A stretch of DNA of 64,000 nucleotides from Aegilops tauschii subsp. strangulata (Eukaryota > Streptophyta > Magnoliopsida > Poales > Poaceae). This document shows, piece by piece, positions 57,989 to 64,000 of the stretch. The stretch is from positions 378,301,792 to 378,365,791 of the forward strand of contig NC_053035.3 of assembly GCF_002575655.3 (NCBI RefSeq), written 5' to 3'. A model generated the notes under the pieces. It was not told the origin of the DNA. It worked only from the letters and a program-made list of their open reading frames with translations, and searched no databases. The stretch's first letter is position 1. Each line of letters opens with the position of its first letter. A program made the position numbers and the translations under genes.

Positions 57989-58818
57989 AATGCCGGACTC
58001 TGTGTTCGTCTCCTTACCTCCGTCAATTTTTTGTTTTTTTATATTTATCCGCTATCGGTCTTTCTTTGTTTCTTTCTTCCCTTTTTCTTCACGGCCTTAA
58101 AAGGTTAAAATGTGTCTTGACTACACAATCTTGACGCGCCAGGCGTGCTCATTATACCTGGGGGCTTCTTATACAGAAGCTTAATATAATTATGTTACGG
58201 GCTCTATGCCCCCTGCACATGTGTTACTTTTCCACATGTACCTTTTCTTCGCCATTATATGCATCAATATGACCTAATTTTTGGCCAAGCTGGGTTGCCT
58301 GGCTCTTGTGTCTATGCCCTACGTTCCCGTTAATTCGGCTAGGGCATAAGGGGAGCACCTCTGCGATTGTTACTGCCTGGTCAGCCGGATGTGTACCTCA
58401 GACTGGGTGAAGCCGAAAGCTAGCGTTCTTAAGGGAATATTCGGTCGGTGAACAAAAGATGACTTTTACTTATTACAATACATGCCCCCAGATGTTTATA
58501 TCCCACGTCTCTTTTTGCAGTTCGGACATGCACATTAATGCATGCGTACCCAGGGAAAGGAACCCTTAACGGAACTATTCTCCCTGGAAGATGTTTCTTA
58601 CTATCCATGTAATATAACATAGCTAGTTGGGTACTTGTCTGTTCAAGCACTTATGACCCCTACGCCTAGTTTCCACGCATACCCCGTTTTTTACATAACT
58701 GAGCGGGTATTCGGATACACTCCGGACTGTCGAGTCCGGAGGTTGAAGCGAAAAGGTCCGCCGTGACAAATGATTGACAATCCGGCTAGGGATAATATAT
58801 GTCACTTGAAGTACACAG
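57989..58818 (+). other. Noncoding region of element C between pol and the antisense gene
   Basis: AT-rich, with T-rich tracts (58025-58090). No frame looks real. It occupies the place where A and B have their gag-adjacent noncoding region, but it is not obviously similar to it. Confidence 0.5.
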
Positions 58819-61425
58819 TCACTTAGACTGACTAAATTCTTCTTCTATACCATCCAACAGGCTGTCTAGCCTACAATCTTGTTGGGAATACTTTGCGGCT
58901 AATTTCACCTGGTCATACACCAAACTGGCGGGAATCTCTTTCCCATCAGACCTCACAGGTCCGACCTCGGCCATGTGGTTCGGGTCAGCCTTGGTATATC
59001 GAGTCTTCACCATGGCCCAGGCTTCCCTTGCACCTTGTCGGCAGGCAGATATCTTCCATAATCGGAAGCGCCACGACACTCCCTTGAGCATCTCTACGAG
59101 CTCCCCCATGCCTCCTGGCAGGGAGGCGGATGGCCACAAGGCCTGGGCAATGCCCTGCATCACCTGCCGAACTTCTTCGTGCAGTTGTGAGAGCTCTGGC
59201 AGAAGATCACTCGCAGACCCGGGCATATCCTCTCCGGACGACCCGTTAGCATACCTACAGATATAACTCTGTTAGCCGGTTTCTTCGCCGAACTCTATAA
59301 AAGTTCGTTCAAGCACTTACTAAAAATGCCGCGTCGAAGCTCCTTATTCTCCTTTACGGAGTCAGCTAGCTGGGCCCAAACATCTTTCAGTTCAACACCC
59401 AGCCGGGTATTGGCATCTTGGAGATCGTTTTTCTCCCTCCTAACCTGCGTAAGCACGCGCTCGCCAGCCTCTAGCTATCGTTGAGCATGTTGCTCATCCC
59501 CTCACACGACCTTCGGATTCACTCCGGGATCATCTGCAGAATCTATTGTTAGATTTGCATGCATGCTGAATACTAACTGGTATATGTCATTCTTTTCGAT
59601 AGGAACAAGTGTTACCAGATGGGGCCTTCTTGGACTCCTTCATTGCGGCAACTGCGGCCCGTAGCTAGGCTTTGCACTCCTCCAGCTCTTGAGACAACTG
59701 GGTATTCTTCTCCATAAGAACATACGCAAATAATGATCCTTAAATCAGTTGTGCCAACTGTTTCAAGTCTCAGGGGCTACTGATACACATAATTATCAGA
59801 TTTTCTTACCCGTATATCCTTTACATACTGGTCCGTGGCTCTGGCAAGACCATTTTGAGCAGCTCGGATGTACGCGTCTCCTGAGTTGAAGGCATCGAAC
59901 GCCTCTTCAGAGAAACCAGGGTCGCGGTGTACGGCCCGGCGACGCCTGTGATTTATGGCACTCTCCACTTCGGAATTCATAGCGGACAACCTATTCGCAT
60001 CCTCTATTTTTCATACCTCTGCGACGGCATCTCAGTCCTGACCGCCTTCCTTTTAAGCCTACCCGGCTTCGGTGCCCCTTATTGGTGAGTCACCGCAGGT
60101 TCGGCATGGCATCCCGAGGGCCTTCCCTGTAAGACACCATATGTGTGCGGTGGGTGAAGTGCAAAAAAGGTATCCTTCTTCGAAGTCGGGACTCCGGTTT
60201 TACTTACATGCGATGCAGGGAGCAGTCCAGGATAATCGGCTATGATGGCCACCAAGGCACCGTCGCAGCTTAACTGATAGAACGTCCTGTCGATAAGCTC
60301 CACAAATATGTCTGGATCTTCTTCGAGTCCGGGGTCGAGGGCCCGGTCAGGGTCCTCTGGCTGTGGAGACGGGCTGTGGACCTCCCTCACAGCTTTTCAC
60401 AGTTCCTGCTATGAAATAGCAAGGTAAATATTTATGACGAAGAATGCGGGAAGGTCTGGAGTAAAAAGTAGCAGCTCACCCAGTTTGGGGGGGTTGTACA
60501 TGGAGAATCCATCCCGTGGCTTAATGCGGATGAACTCCTCTTCCTCTCCTTTATATAAATCGGACAGTATTTTCGCTAGAGCAGCGGCGGAGTCCGGACC
60601 TTTATGGCCGCAGCGGGTGGCATCGTCTTCTCCATTGAAGTGCCACATGGGTTGTCCCCGATATTGAAGTGGCTGCACCCCCCGCATTATACATATTGAC
60701 ATAACCTCGACTATTGTCAGTCCTGATTCGGCCAGCGTTTTTATCCGGCCCATCAGGTAAAAGACCTCTCTGTTATCTTCCTCCTGGGGGCTCCGAGGGC
60801 GCCAACTGCAGCGTTTCTTCAAAGGGGCGTTATTAAACTCAGGAAGGCCCATCCGAATAGGGTCCGGAAGGGGGACGTCCTCCATATAAAACCACTCCGA
60901 AGGCCAGTCTTCGGATGTCTTCTTCGGAGTACCGGACAGGTAACCGGTCCCAGCGATGCGCCATATTTCGGCTCCGCCCACTTGATATATTGACCCCTCC
61001 TGTGTACGGGGTACGAGGCAGAATAGCCTCTTCCATAGCTCGAAATGAGCTTCGCAGCCCAGAAACAACTCACAAAAGGCGACGTAGCCAGCAATTTGTA
61101 ATATGGAGGCGGGAGTAAAGTTGTGCAGCTGGAGACCGTAGAACTCCACGAGCCCGCGGAGGAACGGATGGATTGGAAATCCGAGTCCCCTTAATAAGTA
61201 AGGGACAAGGCATACCCGCTCCCCCATGGATGTGTTGGGAAAGCTCTCTGCTTGCCCCCCGCCATTGTAAGTGGCTAGTCCGGCTCAGACGGGGACCATA
61301 TACGTAGGAGGGAGAAACCCCTGGGTCTGTAACTCTACTAATTGGTTGTGGGGGACGGAACACTTCTCCCAATTACCTGGCTTAGTGCTACGGGAGCGAG
61401 AGGAGGAGCTGCGATGACCGGCCAT
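58819..61425 (-). pseudogene. Antisense multi-exon gene of element C (Transposase_28-like plus coiled coil), broken
   Basis: The ATG at 61425 begins MAGHRSSSSRSRSTKPGNWEK. Exon 1 runs to about 60481 (donor GTGAGCTG) and encodes GERVCLVPYLLRGLGFPIHPFLRGLVEFYGLQ and CELFLGCEAHFELW, matching the A/B and G1 domain block by block. Later exons include the acidic 60390-60100 part, a helical part near 59780-59990 and the last exon near 59226-58819 (SASDLLPELSQLHEEVRQVMQ, a coiled coil). One visible stop in exon 1 is TGA 61285-61287; stops near 59460-59700 may also break coiled-coil exons. The protein differs strongly from A/B, but the plan is the same. Confidence 0.6.
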
Positions 61426-61509
61426 GATGGGATGGGCTTTTTCGGGCGCGCTCCGATGGATACTCGCTGTGGGAGGATGGTGTGATCTGGATCTGAGGAT
61501 CCCCGTCTC

Positions 61510-61517
61510 TTTAAATA
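61510..61517 (-). promoter_or_regulatory. TATA-like box of the element C antisense gene
   Basis: The minus strand reads TATTTAAA (context GTCTATTTAAAGAGACGG), about 85-90 bases upstream of the ATG at 61425, the same relative place as in A and B. Confidence 0.5.
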
Positions 61518-61741
61518 GACGATTTACTCACATGGTTAGGGTGGCAAGTGTAAAAATGCCCTGACTTCACGCATTCGCTCGACACGTGGAAGATAGCCAT
61601 TATTAGGCGCAGAAGCCGAGGAGTGCAACATTCATGGGAAGCCGGACACTACTCGATAGGTACTCGGAATTTGGAGAAGAACCCGCCTTGCAATGCCGAA
61701 GACAATCTGCGCGCCGGACTCATCGTCATTGAAGCCTGGTT

Positions 61742-61751
61742 CAGGGGCTAC
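61742..61751 (+). other. Polypurine tract of element C
   Basis: CAGGGGCTAC directly before the 3' LTR at 61752. Confidence 0.7.
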
Positions 61752-62222
61752 TGAGGGAGTCCTGGATTAGGGGGTCCTCGGACAGCCGGCCTATATACTT
61801 TGGCCGGACTGTTGGACTATGAAGATACAAGATTGAAGACTTCGTCCCGTGTCCGGGTGGGACTCTCCTTTGCGTGGAAGGCAAGCTTGGCAATTCGGAT
61901 ATGTAGATCTCCTCCCTTGTAACCGACTCTGTGTAACCCTAGCCCCCTCCGGTGTCTATACAAACCGGAGGGTTTAGTCTGTAGGACAAGAACACTCATA
62001 ATCATAGGCTAGCTTCTAGGGTTTAGCCTCTACAATCTCATGGTAGATCAACTCTTGTAATACTCATATAATCAAGATCAATCAAGCAGGAAGTAGGGTA
62101 TTACCTCCATCGAGAGGGCCCGAACCTGGGTAAACATTGTGTCCCCCGCCTCCTGTTACCATCCGCCTTAGACGCACAGTTCGGGACCCCCTACCCGAGA
62201 TCCGCCGGTTTTGACACCGACA
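61752..62222 (+). repeat. 3' LTR of element C
   Basis: 471 bp, colinear with 52402-52872 and different at about 15 positions by eye, mostly transitions. It carries CTATACAAACC where the 5' copy has CTATATAAACC, so its TATA box is damaged. Confidence 0.95.
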
Positions 62223-62227
62223 ACAGG

Positions 62228-62636
62228 AGACAGGGGACACGACGTTTACCCAGGTTCAGGCCCTCTCTATGGAGGTAATACCCTACTTCCTGCTTGATTG
62301 ATCTTGATGAATATGGGTATTACAAGAGATGATCTACCATGAGTTTGTAATGGCTAAACCCTAGAAGTCTAGCATGTATGAATATGGTAATGAGTATATG
62401 CCTTTCCGGACTAAGTCCTCCGGTTTATATAGACACTTGGAGGATTTAGGGTTACACAAGGTCGGTTACAAAGAAAGGAATCTACATATTCGGTCACCAA
62501 GCTTGCCTTCCACGCCAAGGAGAGTCCCATCTGGACACGGATGCAGTCTTTGGTCTTCGTATCTTCACAGCCCATCAGTCCGGCCCATGGCTAACAGGCC
62601 GGACGCCCGAGGACCCTTTAGTCCAGGACTCCCTCA
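62228..62636 (-). repeat. 5' LTR of element A, part 2
   Basis: The rest of A's 5' LTR after element C; on the minus strand it starts TGAGGGAGTCCTGG at 62636. With 52331-52401 it gives 480 bases, the same as the 3' LTR. It is followed by ACAAT (62637-62641). Confidence 0.9.
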
Positions 62637-62641
62637 ACAAT

Positions 62642-62916
62642 GAGGCTTGCGATCGAACAAATGACCGTTTGCCAATAGACTATGCTTATATATTTCGTTC
62701 AATTTATAGAAATGAGATGAGAGACAACTTTCCCTTATCTCTCTCACTGTCCATCTCTAACCTAACTTTAGGGACGAATCCAAGTTGGGTAGGGGTGGGA
62801 GGGGGCAAGGCCCCCTACCCCAACAATTTTTGTACCTACCAGCGATCAAGCAGACACAAAAAAGAACAAATGCATGGCTAATTTCGCCAGGGCCGTGGCC
62901 CGGTCGTCAGCCCCCC
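62642..62916 (+). other. Original downstream sequence of the subtilase gene
   Basis: If the retrotransposon nest is removed, this joins directly to the gene's 3' UTR remnant at 35242. It includes a GC-rich inverted pair (GGGGGC AAG GCCCCCT near 62797-62820) like the one at 31551-31575. No gene is visible. Confidence 0.5.
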
Positions 62917-63393
62917 GTTGAACCGCGCCCTGGCCCCGGGCCTAGTCTACGAAGCCGGGCCGTACGACTACATCAAGCATTCAAGCTCATGTGCGCCATG
63001 AACTACACAACGACGCAGATCAAGACCTTGGCGCAGTCGTCTGTCCCCGTGGACTGCATCAGTGCATCGCTCGATCTCAACTACCCGTCCTTCATCGCGT
63101 ACTTTGACACGACCGGGGAGAAGACGTTCGACAGGACCGTAATCAATGTGCGCGATGGGCCGGCGAGGTATAGCGCTATGGTGGAGGGACTGCACGGGTT
63201 GAAGGTTAGCATCGTGCCCAACAGGGTGGTGTTCGGCTGGAAGCACGAGAAGTAGAGATACACGAGCGTGATTCAGGTGCGGGACGAGCTAATGCCCGAG
63301 ATAGTGCTGCATGGATCGTTGACGTGGGTGGACGACAACGACAAGTACACGGTCAGGAGCCCCATCGTGGTGACGACGACGTTTGTGCTATAG
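62917..63393 (+). pseudogene. C-terminal fragment of a subtilisin-like protease paralogue
   Basis: Closely similar to residues 592-745 of the intact gene ([16 protein letters not shown] start, the [20 protein letters not shown] block and the fibronectin III-like domain) and to the first part of its 3' UTR. It is dead: an insertion near 62976 (CATCAAGCATTCAAGC) disturbs the frame, and TAG at 63253-63255 replaces the Gln codon after KHEK. The terminal TAG at 63391-63393 is kept. The sequence before 62917 is unrelated. It lacks the catalytic residues entirely. Confidence 0.85.
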
Positions 63394-64000
63394 GATTCCT
63401 ATGTGCACATATCAGTATATGTATGTACATCAATTCATTGGAGCAAAGGTAATCGAGCGAGACAGTGAGACAAGTGAAAGCTTATGATCAAGCAACTGAC
63501 CATACGCCAGTACACTATGGTCATATGGTACAGATAGTGAAATGTTTGGTTTACTTATGGAATTGCCAGCACCAGTCCTGTGAGTTCACGCGCGTGGGGG
63601 GGGGGGGGGGGGGGGGGGGGAATTATAACCCAGGGCCTATTACAAATCATCTGGTTGATTGCAGGAAAATGTAAGACGGCCCCACGGCCATATGGGGAGT
63701 GCCGGTCAGTCCGGGCGTTTGGGACGGCTATGGGGAGGCCGGTTGGGTGGCATTTTGGCGTCCGAGAGGTTGGGGCTTATATGGGGTCGAGTTGTAGATG
63801 CTCCAATCTAATCATATGTTTATTTAGCCTGCATTATTGCCTGTAGCAACTCACGGGTATTTAACTAGTTTATTCATAAATGACAAATGAAAATAATCAA
63901 CGTTGGTCACAATACCATCATAACTTTATTTTTATTAAATCTCTAATCAAAACTTCTCGGTGGTTTCATTTTTATTAGAGATACATAAAATCATATAATG
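63394..64000. other. Downstream intergenic sequence with a G run and a Harbinger-like end
   Basis: The first 50 bases match the subtilase 3' UTR. A run of 25 G lies at 63596-63620. The part before 63812 ends GAGTTGTAGATGCTCC, similar to the right end of the Harbinger-like element at 30191-30203, so a related element probably ends here; its left end was not found. The remainder is AT-rich without features. Confidence 0.4.

Larger units (their letters stand above)
52402..62222 (+). mobile_element. Gypsy element C (Fatima-like) with gag-pol, complete but mutated
   Basis: 9821 bp with a perfect TSD ACAGG (52397-52401 and 62223-62227). Both LTRs are 471 bp. Order: 5' LTR, gag, protease, reverse transcriptase, RNase H domains, integrase, noncoding region, antisense gene, polypurine tract, 3' LTR. 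The LTRs differ at about 15 of 471 positions; at a commonly used grass rate (1.3e-8 per site per year) that is roughly 1.2 million years. It is the only element here with pol, but stops and frameshifts disable every main domain block. Confidence 0.95.
35238..62641 (-). mobile_element. Gypsy element A (Fatima-like, gag-only), containing nested elements
   Basis: Its direction is minus: the right LTR is the 5' LTR, and gag reads leftward from 52283. The 3' LTR is 35349-35828, followed inward by its polypurine tract (reverse complement CAGGGGCTAC). Without insertions the element is about 8.5 kb. Pol is missing. Inserted in it are a solo LTR (40717-41195), element B (41613-50076) and element C (52402-62222, within the 5' LTR). 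The range here includes ACAAT copies at both ends. Left of the 3' LTR, 35243-35348 holds a remnant of a further copy. The two LTRs differ at about 26 of 480 positions. Confidence 0.8.

Noticed and set aside
1..64000. tRNA, rRNA, CRISPR arrays, bacterial operons
   Set aside because: I looked for the corresponding repeats and conserved stems and found none; the window is plant repeat DNA.

Overview
The window is nuclear DNA of a grass, almost certainly a Triticeae species (wheat, Aegilops or barley type). The evidence is dense nested LTR retrotransposons, Angela/BARE-like and Fatima-like LTR families, a Stowaway-type MITE, Mutator- and Harbinger-like elements, a plant L1-type LINE, and one GC-rich single-exon gene. 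I see no bacterial features, tRNA, rRNA or CRISPR array. Family names are from memory and unverified; structural calls (LTR ends, target site duplications or TSDs, motifs, stops) were read from the sequence.

Layout. 1-5619: 3' half of a Gypsy element (G1) with a multi-exon gene antisense to the element. 5620-9219: nested LTR pieces (3' end of a second Gypsy element, a reversed Copia LTR, an LTR fragment). 9220-21921: mostly non-autonomous elements and unassigned AT-rich DNA. These include a Mutator-like element with a 9-10 bp TSD that sits inside a CACTA-like terminus (12170-13862), a Stowaway-type MITE (16673-16907), and an LTR-like unit (17243-20301) interrupted by a solo LTR (18292-19776). 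21922-30203: a small Harbinger-like element with TAA TSDs, split by a 7.4 kb minus-strand LINE with a 17 bp TSD.

31633-35195 holds the only host gene. It is an intact subtilisin-like serine protease (32958-35195, 745 aa), preceded by a truncated N-terminal fragment of a paralogue (31633-31890). A C-terminal paralogue fragment lies at 62917-63393. Between them, 47 bp after the gene's stop codon, is a 27.4 kb nest of Fatima-like Gypsy elements. Element A (minus strand, ACAAT on both sides) contains a solo LTR (40717-41195), element B (41613-50076, TSD GCTGT) and element C (52402-62222, TSD ACAGG). LTR differences counted by eye are about 26/480 for A, 16/466 for B and 15/471 for C, which agrees with the nesting order.

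Elements A and B carry gag but no pol and share the same gag-to-3'-region junction, so they look like a gag-only lineage. Element C has a complete but mutated gag-pol and could represent the pol donor type. All four Gypsy elements (G1, A, B, C) carry a gene antisense to the element between the coding part and the 3' LTR. It has its own TATA-like box, several introns and a plant 'putative gypsy type transposon' (Transposase_28-like) N-terminal domain followed by coiled coil. In G1 the first five introns splice in silico with matching phases and no stop. This is the most interesting signal in the window.
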